Shown: positions 1-9,323, numbered from the stretch's first letter. The stretch is 64,000 bases of DNA from Neorhizobium sp. UBA3556 (GCA_002376235.1 DFNX01000016.1:1426001-1490000); one strand, 5' to 3'. A program made the numbers and translations. Notes: generated by a model not told the origin, from the letters alone.

Positions 1-2
1 CC

Positions 3-119
3 CGCATCCTGAAACGTGGCGATGCCTATCTCTTCAACAGCCGCCTGCCGCATCGCTATCGCAATGTCGGCACTGAACGCTGCGAAGTGGTCAGCGCGGT
101 TACCCCGCCCTATCTCTAA
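3..119 (+). CDS. 3' end of a cupin-domain protein, probably an XRE-type regulator (partial)
   Basis: Only the last 38 codons are present. They read through GDAYLFNSRLPHRYRNVG and end TPPYL-stop. The pattern GD-x-Y-F-x-S-x-x-PHRYRN-G is typical of the last strands of a cupin barrel, where the histidine faces the pocket. In rhizobia this ending is common in proteins with an N-terminal XRE helix-turn-helix and a C-terminal cupin, often next to aldehyde dehydrogenase or amine catabolism genes, and a semialdehyde dehydrogenase follows 161 bp downstream on the same strand. The DNA-binding half lies outside the window, so the regulator role is inferred. The cupin end itself is clear. Confidence 0.6.
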   Translation, partial: RILKRGDAYLFNSRLPHRYRNVGTERCEVVSAVTPPYL

Positions 120-280
120 GCTTCGTCCCTTCCCTTAATCCGATTAGTATGACTTTTTTTGACAATAGCGAAGTTGATTGTCAGCCGTGTTTGTCCTAAC
201 TCAGGCACCGGAACCCTCCGCCCCTTCTGCCCGCGGCACCCGCCGCGCGACCTGACGTTTCCAAACGAAAGTGGACCCCC

Positions 281-1717
281 ATGCAGACCTATCCCGACGT
301 AAAACTCTTCATCAACGGCGAATGGCGCGATGCCATTGGTGGCGAAACGATCGAAGTCACCGATCCGGCGACCGATGAAGTCATCGGCAAGATTGCCCAT
401 GCCCGCAAGGCGGACCTCGATCTGGCGCTCGAAGCTGCCGACAAGGGTTTCAAGATCTGGCGCGACACGGCTCCCTTCGACCGCTCGAAGATGATGCGCA
501 AGGCGGCCGACATCCTGCGCGAACGCGCCGACAGGATCGCCTTCCTGATGACCCGCGAACAGGGCAAGCCGCTGGCCCAGTCCAAGATGGAAATCATGGG
601 CGCCGCCGACACGATCGACTGGTTCGCCGAAGAGGCCCGCCGCACATACGGGCAGATCATCCCGGCCCGCTTCTCCGGCGTCGCCCAGATGACGATCAAG
701 CAGCCGGTCGGCCCGGTCGCAGCCTTCACCCCGTGGAATTTTCCGATCAACCAGATCGTCCGCAAGCTTTCAGCGGCGGTTGCCACTGGCTGCTCCATCA
801 TCGTCAAGGCCCCGGAAGAAACCCCGGCTTCGCCCGCAGAACTGATCCGCGCCTTCGCCGATGCCGGTATTCCGGCAGGCGTCATCGGTCTGGTCTACGG
901 CATTCCGGCCGAAGTATCGGAATACCTGATCCCGCATCCGGTCATCCGCAAGATCTCGTTCACCGGCTCCACCCCGGTCGGCAAGCATCTCGCAGCCCTT
1001 GCCGGCAAGCACATGAAGCGCGCCACGATGGAACTCGGCGGCCACGCTCCGGTCATGGTCTTCGACGATGCCGATCTCGATAAGGCGATCGAAATCAGCG
1101 CCATGTCGAAATACCGCAATGCCGGTCAGGTCTGCGTATCGCCGACCCGCTTCCTGGTTCAGGACGGCGTTGCCGACAAGTTCCTCGAAGGTTTCGTCAA
1201 GGCTGCCGAGGCCATCAAGGTCGGCAATGGCCTCGAAGCCGATACCGTCATGGGCCCGCTTGCCAACGACCGCCGCATCCCGGCCATGGAAGCCCTGATC
1301 CAGGACGCCGTCTCGAACGGCGGCGAACTGAAGACCGGCGGCAAGCGCATCGGCAACAAGGGTAACTTCTTCGAGCCGACCGTTCTTGCCAACGTCCCGA
1401 CCTCGGCCAAGATCATGAACGACGAACCTTTTGGCCCGATCGCCATCATCAACCGCTTCTCCACCTATGAGGACGCGATCAACGAGGCAAACCGCCTGCC
1501 CTTCGGCCTTGCTTCCTACGCCTTCACCGGCTCGGTCAAGACCGCTCACGCGCTCGGCCGCGAAGTCGAAGCCGGCATGCTGACCATCAACCACAACGGT
1601 CTCGCCCTGCCGGAAGTCCCCTTCGGCGGCGTGAAGGATTCGGGTTACGGCACCGAAGGCGGCTCGGAAGCAGTGGCCGCCTATCTCGAAACCAAATACG
1701 TCACCCAGATGAACTGA
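281..1717 (+). CDS. NAD(P)-dependent semialdehyde dehydrogenase, succinate-semialdehyde type
   Basis: 478 aa, the normal length of the aldehyde dehydrogenase superfamily. It oxidises an aldehyde, most likely succinate semialdehyde or a related omega-semialdehyde, to the acid in the cytoplasm. Visible motifs are FTPWNFP (149-155, cofactor and oxyanion region), the lysine of IVKAPEETP (near 176), FTGSTPVG (228-235), the general-base Glu in MELGG (251) and the nucleophile in GQVCVSPTRF (Cys285). The KAPEETP form is frequent in the succinate/alpha-ketoglutarate semialdehyde branch. The exact substrate and the NAD or NADP preference cannot be read from sequence. A strong terminator follows the stop, so the gene is a unit of its own or ends the transcript of the upstream cupin-gene region. 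The ATG at 281 gives the expected N-terminus. Confidence 0.85.
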   Translation: MQTYPDVKLFINGEWRDAIGGETIEVTDPATDEVIGKIAHARKADLDLALEAADKGFKIWRDTAPFDRSKMMRKAADILRERADRIAFLMTREQGKPLAQSKMEIMGAADTIDWFAEEARRTYGQIIPARFSGVAQMTIKQPVGPVAAFTPWNFPINQIVRKLSAAVATGCSIIVKAPEETPASPAELIRAFADAGIPAGVIGLVYGIPAEVSEYLIPHPVIRKISFTGSTPVGKHLAALAGKHMKRATMELGGHAPVMVFDDADLDKAIEISAMSKYRNAGQVCVSPTRFLVQDGVADKFLEGFVKAAEAIKVGNGLEADTVMGPLANDRRIPAMEALIQDAVSNGGELKTGGKRIGNKGNFFEPTVLANVPTSAKIMNDEPFGPIAIINRFSTYEDAINEANRLPFGLASYAFTGSVKTAHALGREVEAGMLTINHNGLALPEVPFGGVKDSGYGTEGGSEAVAAYLETKYVTQMN

Positions 1718-1740
1718 TCTATCTGCGATCACCTCCATCG

Positions 1741-1778
1741 AACCGGCCGGAGCCAGCGCTCCGGCCGGTTTTCTTTTG
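1741..1778 (+). terminator. Rho-independent terminator after the semialdehyde dehydrogenase gene
   Basis: A perfect 13-bp stem, AACCGGCCGGAGC (1741-1753) with GCTCCGGCCGGTT (1758-1770), has a 4-nt loop and is followed by a T-rich tract. It begins 23 bp after the stop codon. Confidence 0.92.
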
Positions 1779-1839
1779 CCGCTTGCCCGCGTCGACGGAG
1801 TCGAATACGAAAACAAAGTGTGAACACACGGATATAACC

Positions 1840-2946
1840 ATGGCCGAAACTGATGCGAATTCTGCTCCTCTCCTGAAGGAAATCTTCAACCGCGATCGGC
1901 TGAACCATTTCGCCCGCGAGACGGCCGCCATCCATCCGACTTTCGACGGCGAGCGCTTCCTGCAGCTTGCATCTGAAGGACTTGACGATCTCAGCATCAT
2001 GCAGCGTCTCCGGCAGATCGCCGTTGCCTTCCACACCACCCTGCCCGGCCCCTACGAGAAGAATATCGAGATCCTCTCAAGCCTCGCACCACGCATCAAC
2101 CACGGCTTCGCCTCGATCACCCTGCCGGAATACGTGGCGCTTTACGGCCATGATCATTTCGATCTATCGATGAAGGCGCTCGCCTTTTTCACCCGTTTCG
2201 GCTCATCCGAATTCGCCATTCGGCATTTCCTCTTGAAAGACATGCCGCGCACGCTCGCGGTGATGCAGGACTGGTCGACAGACGAAAACGAACATGTCCG
2301 TCGCCTGTCTTCGGAAGGCTGCCGCCCGCGCCTGCCCTGGTCTTTTCAGCTGAAACAGCTGATCGCCGACCCCTCGCCGGTTGCCCCGATCCTGGAAAAC
2401 CTGAAAAGCGACCCCAGCCTCTATGTCCGCAAATCCGTCGCCAACCACCTGAATGACATCACCAAGGATCATCCGGACTGGGTTCTCGCAAAGCTGTCGC
2501 ACTGGGACCAGTCGGATGCCCGCACCGCATGGATCATCAAACAGGCGCTTCGCACGTTGATAAAGAAAGGCGACACTCGCGCCCTGCATGTCTTCGGCGC
2601 AGGCCACAAGGCCGAGGTGAAGGTCGATAAGTTCACGGTCACCCCGTCATCACTCAGCCTCGGCGGCGCAGTCCAGATCACGGCGAAACTTACCTCGAAC
2701 GACTCCGCCCCACAGAAACTGGTTATCGACTATGCAGTCCATTACGTGAAGAAAACCGGTGGGACATCGAAAAAGGTGTTCAAGTGGAAGGAACTGATGC
2801 TCGCACCCCATGCAGGCGCAGAACTCACCATCACCCGCCCCATCCGTAACTTCACCACCCGCATTCATTATCCGGGACGGCATGTGGTGGAATTGGTCGT
2901 GAATGGGGAGGTGTTGGGTGAAGCCGCTTTCGAGCTAGATGCCTGA
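1840..2946 (+). CDS. alkC: AlkC-like DNA alkylation repair glycosylase (HEAT-like repeats plus Ig-like domain)
   Basis: 368 aa from the ATG at 1840. The frame stays open upstream to 1783, but MAETDANSAP is the better start. The first two thirds are helical and repetitive (HFARETAAIHPTF, SDPSLYVRKSVANHLND, WIIKQALRTLIKKGD), as in the HEAT-like fold of AlkC/AlkD glycosylases, which excise 3-methyladenine-type lesions without flipping the base. The C-terminal ~110 residues (from about KVDKFTVTPSSLSLGG) look like an Ig-like beta domain, which is found on AlkC but not AlkD, and this decides the call. No adjacent gene is linked to repair. The assignment is by fold pattern and length, and lesion specificity is not visible. 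Confidence 0.72.
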   Translation: MAETDANSAPLLKEIFNRDRLNHFARETAAIHPTFDGERFLQLASEGLDDLSIMQRLRQIAVAFHTTLPGPYEKNIEILSSLAPRINHGFASITLPEYVALYGHDHFDLSMKALAFFTRFGSSEFAIRHFLLKDMPRTLAVMQDWSTDENEHVRRLSSEGCRPRLPWSFQLKQLIADPSPVAPILENLKSDPSLYVRKSVANHLNDITKDHPDWVLAKLSHWDQSDARTAWIIKQALRTLIKKGDTRALHVFGAGHKAEVKVDKFTVTPSSLSLGGAVQITAKLTSNDSAPQKLVIDYAVHYVKKTGGTSKKVFKWKELMLAPHAGAELTITRPIRNFTTRIHYPGRHVVELVVNGEVLGEAAFELDA

Positions 2947-2956
2947 ACAAAGAGAA

Positions 2957-2980
2957 AGAGCACCGCCGGGGCGATGCTCT
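2957..2980. terminator. Probable bidirectional terminator between convergent alkC and helicase genes
   Basis: AGAGCA (2957-2962) pairs with TGCTCT (2975-2980), with further G/C pairing inside after one mismatch. It has A-rich sequence on the left and GATCTTT on the right, in the 39-bp gap between two convergent stops. Confidence 0.55.
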
Positions 2981-2985
2981 GATCT

Positions 2986-5037
2986 TTACTTCCGCTTTTC
3001 AAAACCGCCTTTGCCGGCCGGCTTCTTCTTGAAAGGCTTGTCGCCATCAGCCTTGGCGAACGGCTTGTCACCAAATGCCTTCTTCTTGAACGGCTTATCG
3101 CCAAACGGCTTGTCGCCGCTTTTCTTGGCAAAATCGCCCTTCGGCTTTTCACCCCAGACATCGTCATCCATGCGGCGCTCGGCGCTGGGCTTTTCACCCT
3201 TCGGTTTCCAGTCCTTGCGCGGCGCATCGCCATAAGCCTTGTCGCCACGCGGGCCGTCCTTGGAAAATGGCTTGTCCTTGCGGAAACCGTCCTTCTTCGG
3301 GCCATCCCGGAAAGGCTTGTCCTTCCAGGGCTTGTCCATCCGCGGGCCTTCGCGCTTGGTGAAGCCCTCGTCATCGGTGCCGCGGGAGAATTTCGAGAAA
3401 TCCGGCGCAGCATCGAGACGCGTGACGCGGATACCGCGCTCCATCGTCTTGTCCTTGCCGAGCTTTGCCATGAACTTGTCGGCATGCGCTTCGGCAATTT
3501 CGACGAAGGTCTCGTCGGCCTGCATCTTGATCGCGCCGATCTCGTTCTTGCTCAAGTCACCGCTCTTGCAGATCGTCGGGATCAGCCAGCGCGGTTCGGC
3601 GCGCTGCTTGCGACCGACCGACAGCGAGAACCAGATAGCCGGGCCGAAATCGCCACGCGGCGTCAACGGCCGCGAAGCCGGATCACCCGGTTTGCCGTCG
3701 CGCGGCTTGCGGGCTTCGAGCGAAACCACACTGACATCTTCCGGCGCAGAATTCTTGCCGCGATAGAGCGCAACGAAAGCGGAGGCGAGCTTCTCGGCGT
3801 CGAAACGCTCGATGAGCTTGGCGATCAGCGCCTGCTCGTCCTCGTTGGTCGTCACTTCGGTGAAAATCGGATCGGCAAACAGCCGCTCTTCGTCACGCAC
3901 CGTCACTTCGTCGGCAGAAGGCGGGTTCGCCCATGTCGGCTCGACCTTGGCGCCGAACAGCAGGCGCTCGGCCTTACGGCGCTGGGTAACCGGCACGATG
4001 AGCGCACTAACGCCCTTGCGGCCCGCACGGCCGGTACGGCCCGAACGGTGCAGCAGCGTTTCGGAATTGGTCGGAAGATCCGCATGGATAACGAGCTCGA
4101 GACCGGGCAGGTCGATACCGCGGGCAGCAACGTCGGTTGCGATGCAGACACGAGCGCGGCCATCGCGCATCGCCTGCAGCGCATGAGTACGCTCGTTCTG
4201 GGTCAGCTCACCCGAAAGCGCCACGACGGAAAAATTACGGTTGGAAAGCCTTGCATGCAGGTGATTGACAGCTGCGCGCGTCGAGCAGAACACGATCGCA
4301 TTCGGCGCCTCGTAATAGCGCAGCACGTTGACGATGGCATTTTCGCGGTCGGACGGCGTGACCAGCAGGGCGCGATAGTCGATATCGACATGCTGCTTCT
4401 GTTCGGCGGCGGTCGCGATGCGCACGGCATCACGCTGGTAGCTCTTGGCAAGCTTGGCGATCGCCGCCGGAACGGTGGCCGAGAACATCAGCGTGCGGCG
4501 TTCGTCGGGAGCCGATTCAAGGATGAACTCCAGGTCTTCGCGAAAGCCGAGATCAAGCATCTCGTCGGCTTCATCGAGCACGGCGACCCGAACCTCGGAC
4601 ATGTCGAGCGCGTTGCGGCGAATATGGTCGCAGATACGGCCCGGCGTGCCGACAACGATATGCGCACCACGCTCCAGCGCCCGGCGCTCGTTGCGAATAT
4701 CCATGCCTCCGACGCAGGAGGTGATCACGGCACCGGCTTCGGCATAGAGCCAGTCGAGTTCACGCTTCACCTGCATGGCAAGCTCGCGGGTCGGCGCAAT
4801 GACGAGCGCCAGCGGTGCTGCCGCGCGGCCAAAGCTGTCACGATCTTCAAGCAGGGTCGGCGCCATGGCAATGCCGAAGGCCACCGTCTTGCCGGAACCC
4901 GTCTGGGCGGAAACCAGCGCATCGGCAGTCGCAAGCGCCGGGTCCAGCATAGCCAGCTGGACGGGGGTCAGCGTCTCATAACCACGCTTCTGCAAAGCCT
5001 TCGCGATCGCCGGTACGGCGCCGTTGATATCGGTCAT
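2986..5037 (-). CDS. DEAD-box ATP-dependent RNA helicase with DbpA-type RNA-binding domain and Lys-rich repeat tail
   Basis: 683 aa from the ATG at 5037; the codon just before it is TTG. It unwinds RNA with ATP, probably in ribosome assembly or cold adaptation. In order: Q motif near YETLTPVQ, Walker A AQTGSGKT (~44-51), PTRELA, VLDEADEML, SAT, and the arginine-finger motif HRSGRTGRAG. A DbpA-like RNA-binding module (~residues 480-570) follows. The last ~115 residues are low complexity, with many variants of KPF, GDKPF and KDKPF rich in Lys, Asp and Gly, which suggests a disordered basic RNA-binding tail. Rhizobial members of this family often have such tails. It is a single gene, convergent with alkC. 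The exact CsdA/DbpA/RhlE orthology is uncertain because of the tail. Confidence 0.88.
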   Translation of the reverse strand: MTDINGAVPAIAKALQKRGYETLTPVQLAMLDPALATADALVSAQTGSGKTVAFGIAMAPTLLEDRDSFGRAAAPLALVIAPTRELAMQVKRELDWLYAEAGAVITSCVGGMDIRNERRALERGAHIVVGTPGRICDHIRRNALDMSEVRVAVLDEADEMLDLGFREDLEFILESAPDERRTLMFSATVPAAIAKLAKSYQRDAVRIATAAEQKQHVDIDYRALLVTPSDRENAIVNVLRYYEAPNAIVFCSTRAAVNHLHARLSNRNFSVVALSGELTQNERTHALQAMRDGRARVCIATDVAARGIDLPGLELVIHADLPTNSETLLHRSGRTGRAGRKGVSALIVPVTQRRKAERLLFGAKVEPTWANPPSADEVTVRDEERLFADPIFTEVTTNEDEQALIAKLIERFDAEKLASAFVALYRGKNSAPEDVSVVSLEARKPRDGKPGDPASRPLTPRGDFGPAIWFSLSVGRKQRAEPRWLIPTICKSGDLSKNEIGAIKMQADETFVEIAEAHADKFMAKLGKDKTMERGIRVTRLDAAPDFSKFSRGTDDEGFTKREGPRMDKPWKDKPFRDGPKKDGFRKDKPFSKDGPRGDKAYGDAPRKDWKPKGEKPSAERRMDDDVWGEKPKGDFAKKSGDKPFGDKPFKKKAFGDKPFAKADGDKPFKKKPAGKGGFEKRK

Positions 5038-5262
5038 CAATCTTGTCTTTCGGAATGTACCGCGCCTGCTGGCGCCTTGGCTGCAACGATCGCAGCCGAA
5101 CGTTTGCGCCGTCCCTATAGGGTAAGCTGCAAAAAGTCAAAGCATGGGTGGTTTGCGCGGGCGGTAAAGCCTGCACCGATAAGCTTGGACATCTCCACGA
5201 CCACGCCTCCTCCCACCTGCCGCAGCAAAAGATGCCTGAAGGCGGATGAGGCGCGCTTAAAA

Positions 5263-6282
5263 TTACGTAGCAAACACCTTCGCTCGTCTCAGCGTCACAA
5301 ACCCCGCATCCCCAGCCTTCACCACCCGCTCCGGCTCCACATCGAATTCCAGCGCCTCGCCCGCGCCCGTCGTCGCCAGCACGCGCCTGCCATCCGCACG
5401 GTCGAGCACGCGGGTGATCTCAGCCGCAATCCCCGGCCCTTCCACGGACCAGTCGATATCGCTCGGCCGGGCGTAAAGCTCGCCTCTGCCATCCGCCACT
5501 CCGGCGGCCTCGATGGAAAGCCCGCCGACATGGGCGCGACCATCTTTCACCTCGGCAGCGATCACATTGGCATCGCCGAGAAACTTCATCACGAAGGCGG
5601 ACTTTGGGTCGCGGCACACCTCTTGCGGCGTGCCCTGCTGCACGATCTGCCCATCCTTCAGGATCACCACCCGGTCGGCGAGATCGAGCGCCTCTTCCTG
5701 ATCGTGGGTGACGAACAAAGTGGTAATCCCGAGTTCCGAATGGATCTCGCGCAGCCAGCGGCGCAGGTCACGCCGCACATTGGCGTCGAGCGCCCCGAAG
5801 GGCTCGTCGAGCAGCAGCACCTTGGGATCAACCGAAAGCGCACGGGCCAGCGCCACGCGCTGCCTCTGGCCGCCGGAAATCTGTGCCGGAAAACGATTTC
5901 CGAGACCTTCGAGCCGCACCAGTCGCAACAGGTCGGTGACGCGTTGATCGATCGCCGCACGGTCGCGCTTCACCTTCGACACCTTCATGCCGAAGGCGAT
6001 ATTGTCGGCCACCGTCATATGCGGGAAAAGCGCATAATGCTGGAAGACGAAACCGACGCCGCGATCGCGAACGGGAATGTCTGTCGCATCCTGATCGCCG
6101 AAATGAATGGCACCACCATCGGCATATTCCAGCCCGGCCACCATCCGCAGGATCGTGGTCTTGCCCGAGCCGGATGGACCGAGCAGTGCAACCAGTTCGC
6201 CGCTTTCGATATCGAGCGACACGCCCTTGACGGCCTGAAAGCTCTCGAAGGTTTTGACGACGTTTTCGAGGTGGATCTTCAT
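5263..6282 (-). CDS. cysA: Sulfate/thiosulfate ABC transporter ATPase CysA
   Basis: 339 aa. This is the cytoplasmic ATPase that powers sulfate/thiosulfate import through CysTW. Walker A GPSGSGKTT (~36), signature ISGGQRQRVALARAL (~134), Walker B VLLLDEPFGALD and the switch histidine in VTHDQEEALDLADRV are present. The C-terminal ~100 residues form the CysA-type TOBE-like domain (LYARPSDIDW). Its ATG overlaps the cysW stop as ATGA, indicating translational coupling. It is last in the operon. No good terminator is visible after it in the 222 bp before the helicase start. Confidence 0.93.
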   Translation of the reverse strand: MKIHLENVVKTFESFQAVKGVSLDIESGELVALLGPSGSGKTTILRMVAGLEYADGGAIHFGDQDATDIPVRDRGVGFVFQHYALFPHMTVADNIAFGMKVSKVKRDRAAIDQRVTDLLRLVRLEGLGNRFPAQISGGQRQRVALARALSVDPKVLLLDEPFGALDANVRRDLRRWLREIHSELGITTLFVTHDQEEALDLADRVVILKDGQIVQQGTPQEVCRDPKSAFVMKFLGDANVIAAEVKDGRAHVGGLSIEAAGVADGRGELYARPSDIDWSVEGPGIAAEITRVLDRADGRRVLATTGAGEALEFDVEPERVVKAGDAGFVTLRRAKVFAT

Positions 6283-7157
6283 GATGTTTTCTCTGCCGGA
6301 TTGTCGGTTTTGCGCACACGGCCGGCCCCCTGCCGCTCGAGTGCAACCTTGGCGATGATGGTGAAGACGGCGATCAACGCCAGGATCGAGGCGGCAGCAA
6401 AAGCGCCGGTCGCGTTATAGTCGTGATACAGCAGTTCGATATGCAGCGGCAGCGTATTGGTCTGGCCGCGGATATTGCCGGAAACGATCGAAACCGCACC
6501 GAACTCACCCATCACACGGGCATTGCAGAGGATGACGCCGTAAAGCAGCGCCCACTTCACATTCGGCAGCGTTACCGAAAAGAAGGTGCGCCAGCCGGAG
6601 GCGCCGAGCGAGGTCGACGCCTCTTCGAGATCCCGCCCCTGCGCCTGCATCAGCGGGATCAGCTCGCGCGCCACGAAGGGCGCGGTGACGAACATCGAAG
6701 CGATGATGATGCCGGGCACCGCAAACAGGATCTTGATGTCATGCGCATCGAGCCATGGCCCGAACAGCCCCTGCAGCCCGTAGACGAACAGATAGGCGAC
6801 ACCGGCGACGATGGGCGACACGGAGAACGGGATCTCGATCACCACCAGCAGAAACCGCCTGCCCCAGAAATCGAATTTGGTGATTGCCCATGCAGCGGCA
6901 ATACCGAAGACGGTATTCACCGGCACCGCAATCAGCGCCGCAAGCACGGTCAGCATCACCGCATGCAGCGTATCGGGATGGATGACCGTATCCCGATAAA
7001 GCTGCCAACCCTTCGAAAACGCCTCGACGCCAATGATGACCAGCGGCGCGATGATCACGAAGGCGACAAGTACCAGAACGATACCGATCAGCGAGCGGCG
7101 AAACAGCGGGGCGTCACCGACGCGCGGCGGCTTGCGGCGGGTGGAAACTGTGCTCAT
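6279..7157 (-). CDS. cysW: Sulfate ABC transporter permease CysW
   Basis: 292 aa inner-membrane permease with about six predicted membrane segments (FVIIAPLVIIGVEAF, LTVLAALIAVPVNTVFGIAAAWAI and others). The EAA-type cytoplasmic loop reads EEASTSLGASGWRTFFSVTLP, the contact surface for CysA. RVMGEFGAVSIVSGNIRGQTNTLPL is the CysW-specific pattern near the end. Four bp separate it from cysT, and it overlaps cysA by 4 nt. Start ATG at 7157. Confidence 0.93.
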   Translation of the reverse strand: MSTVSTRRKPPRVGDAPLFRRSLIGIVLVLVAFVIIAPLVIIGVEAFSKGWQLYRDTVIHPDTLHAVMLTVLAALIAVPVNTVFGIAAAWAITKFDFWGRRFLLVVIEIPFSVSPIVAGVAYLFVYGLQGLFGPWLDAHDIKILFAVPGIIIASMFVTAPFVARELIPLMQAQGRDLEEASTSLGASGWRTFFSVTLPNVKWALLYGVILCNARVMGEFGAVSIVSGNIRGQTNTLPLHIELLYHDYNATGAFAAASILALIAVFTIIAKVALERQGAGRVRKTDNPAEKTS

Positions 7158-7161
7158 GGTC

Positions 7162-7986
7162 TCACCCCTTCACCGTGTAACGCAGTGCCCGCGCCTGCAG
7201 CCAGTTGGTGACCGCAAGCATGAAGAATGCGGCTAGCAGAAGAACGGAGGCGATCGCCGCAGCAGCCTGATAATCGTATTCCTCCAGCCGGATGAAGATC
7301 AGCAATGCGGTGATTTCCGTCGACATCGGCTGGTTGCCGGCGATGAAGATGATCGCGCCGAATTCACCGAGAGAGCGCGCGAAGGACAAGGACACGCCAG
7401 CGAGAAGTGCCGGTGCAAGCAACGGCAGGATGACCTTGCGGAAAATCGTCCAGTCCGAGCCGCCGAGAGACTGCGCCGCCTCCTCCAATGCCGGATCGAG
7501 ATCCTCCAGCACCGGCTGCACCGTGCGCACGATAAATGGCAGCGAGGTGAAGCACATGGCGATCATGATGCCTATCGGCGTATAGGCGACTTTAATCCCA
7601 AGACCTTCGAGCACCGAACCGAACCAGCCGCTATTGGCAAACAGCGCCGTGAGCGCAATGCCGGCAACGGCGGTCGGCAGCGCGAATGGCAGGTCCACCA
7701 CGGCATCGATGATGCGGCGGCCGGGAAAACGATAGCGGGTGATCACCCAGGCAAGCGCCAAGCCGAAGAAGAGATTGAAGACGGTGGCCCCGAGCGCTGA
7801 AAGCACCGTGACGCGATAGCTCGCCACCGCACGCGACGACGAAACGATCCGCCAGTAATCTTCAAACCCCAGGGTCGCAGCCTTAAATGCGAGTGCCGCC
7901 AGCGGCAGCACGACGATCAGGCCGACATAAAACAGGGTCACGCCCAGCGATAGCGGCAGGCCGGGCAGGACATTGCGTCGTCTCAC
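7162..7986 (-). CDS. cysT: Sulfate ABC transporter permease CysT (CysU)
   Basis: 274 aa, six membrane segments. The EAA loop is EEAAQSLGGSDWTIFRKVILP, and the sulfate-permease motif ARSLGEFGAIIFIAGNQP is present. The start is GTG at 7986, preceded by AAGGAAA at good spacing. It is second in the operon after the binding-protein gene. A hairpin sits in the gap between the two genes and could lower its expression relative to the binding protein. Confidence 0.92.
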   Translation of the reverse strand: MRRRNVLPGLPLSLGVTLFYVGLIVVLPLAALAFKAATLGFEDYWRIVSSSRAVASYRVTVLSALGATVFNLFFGLALAWVITRYRFPGRRIIDAVVDLPFALPTAVAGIALTALFANSGWFGSVLEGLGIKVAYTPIGIMIAMCFTSLPFIVRTVQPVLEDLDPALEEAAQSLGGSDWTIFRKVILPLLAPALLAGVSLSFARSLGEFGAIIFIAGNQPMSTEITALLIFIRLEEYDYQAAAAIASVLLLAAFFMLAVTNWLQARALRYTVKG

Positions 7987-8011
7987 GCGGTCATTTCCTT
8001 TTCACAGCAAA

Positions 8012-8038
8012 ACCCGGCGGAAAGCGCGTCCGCCGGGT
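8012..8038 (-). terminator. Intra-operon hairpin between sulfate-binding protein gene and cysT
   Basis: A perfect 10-bp inverted repeat, ACCCGGCGGA with TCCGCCGGGT and a 7-nt loop, is followed on the minus strand by TTTTGC. It lies in the 78-bp gap after the sbp stop. It resembles an attenuator or mRNA 3'-end stabiliser that keeps binding protein in excess over permease. Confidence 0.7.
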
Positions 8039-8064
8039 AGAGTTGACAGAATACAATTTTCGAC

Positions 8065-9048
8065 TTAGCGGCTGCCGTAAAGCGTGTCGAGCGTGCCGCC
8101 GGAAGCGAAATGTTCCTTCTGCACCTTGTCCCAGCTGCCGAACACGTCATCGACCTTGACGAGACGGATCTCTGGGAACTCACTCTTGAATTCGGAAGCG
8201 ACCTTCTCGTTATGAACGCGATGGCCGAATTCGGCAGCGATCTTCTGGCCTTCCTCCGTGTAGAGGAAGTCGAGATAGGTCTTTGCCAGCGCTTCGGTGC
8301 CGTGCTTTTTGGCGACCTTGTCGACGACGGCAACCGGGAATTCCGCAAGCAGGCTGACCGACGGAATGACGCTCTCGACCTTGTCCTTGCCGAACTGCTT
8401 TTCGATGCCGCGCGTTTCGGCTTCGAAGGTGATCAGCACGTCACCCTGACCGCGTTCGACGAAGGTCGTCGTTGCCGCACGACCGCCAGTGTCGAAGACC
8501 GGAACGTTGTCGAAGATCTTGGTGATATAAGCCTCGATCTTTTCCTGATCGTCCTTGTACTCTTCCTTCGCCCATGCGGTGGCGGCGAGATAGGTGTAGC
8601 GCGCATTGCCCGAGGTCTTCGGATTGGGGAAGACGGCATGTACGTCGTCACGGGCAAGATCGGCCCAGCCCTTGATGTTCTTCGGGTTTCCTGCACGCAC
8701 CAGGAAGGCCGGGAAGGAGTAGAAGGGCGAAGCATTGTTCGGGAACGCCTTGGTCCATTCCGCAGAGACAAAGCCGTTCTTGGCGAGGAAATCGATATCG
8801 GTCGATTGGTTGAAGGTCACCACGTCGGCCTCAAGCCCTTCGACGATCGAGCGCGCCTGCTTCGAGGTGCCGGCATGCGACTGGTCGATGGTCACGCCCG
8901 GATGCCCCTTCACGAAAGCTTCGTTGACGGCAACGAACAGTTCGCGCGCAACGTCATAGGAAGCATTGAGAAGCTTCTGCTCCTGCGCAAAGGCCGGCTG
9001 CACGAAAAGAGCGGCAATCGCAGTGCCGAGAATGAGGAGGCGGTTCAT
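8065..9048 (-). CDS. sbp: Periplasmic sulfate-binding protein
   Basis: 327 aa. The ATG at 9048 is preferred over the adjacent upstream TTG because GGAG lies about 8 nt before it. The signal peptide is LLILGTAIAALFVQPAFAQ. The mature protein starts EQKLLNASYDVARELF, the typical start of the Sbp/CysP family, and has EVVTFNQSTDID-like and PKTSGNARYTYLAAT ligand-binding segments. It captures sulfate or thiosulfate for CysTWA. It is first in a four-gene minus-strand operon. Sbp versus CysP specificity is not certain. Confidence 0.9.
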   Translation of the reverse strand: MNRLLILGTAIAALFVQPAFAQEQKLLNASYDVARELFVAVNEAFVKGHPGVTIDQSHAGTSKQARSIVEGLEADVVTFNQSTDIDFLAKNGFVSAEWTKAFPNNASPFYSFPAFLVRAGNPKNIKGWADLARDDVHAVFPNPKTSGNARYTYLAATAWAKEEYKDDQEKIEAYITKIFDNVPVFDTGGRAATTTFVERGQGDVLITFEAETRGIEKQFGKDKVESVIPSVSLLAEFPVAVVDKVAKKHGTEALAKTYLDFLYTEEGQKIAAEFGHRVHNEKVASEFKSEFPEIRLVKVDDVFGSWDKVQKEHFASGGTLDTLYGSR

Positions 9049-9323
9049 CAATGGTCTCCGGGGATTAAATCGTGTCGAGAAACTATAGAGACCACCACCG
9101 GACCGCGAGATACGGCCCTCTCACCGCAGGTTGAGGTTTAGAATTTTCATCCATTTTTGGCCTCATTCGGCAACGGTTTTGCTTCAGCCATGTGACAGGC
9201 CTTGTCGCAACCCGCGCATAGCTCCTACCCGCTTATGGCTCTGGTGAAATCAGGGCCAACTCTGTAGGCCCGAGCGATGGCGCCGAGCGCCGCCCTGAAA
9301 TTGCATGCCGAAGTCGTTGCCGA
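9049..9323. other. Divergent intergenic region, sulfate operon / DMT exporter
   Basis: 275 bp with no gene. It must hold the promoter of the sulfate operon (minus) and of the DMT gene (plus). I see no GGAAC-type promoter, no strong hairpin and no clear regulator palindrome. A CysB-type site cannot be called by eye. Confidence 0.4.

Noticed and set aside
3484..6420. 978-codon open frame on the plus strand
   Set aside because: It lies fully antisense to the helicase and CysA genes, both of which have complete motifs. Its translation is Arg/His/Gly rich and lacks any domain pattern. It is a GC-bias shadow.
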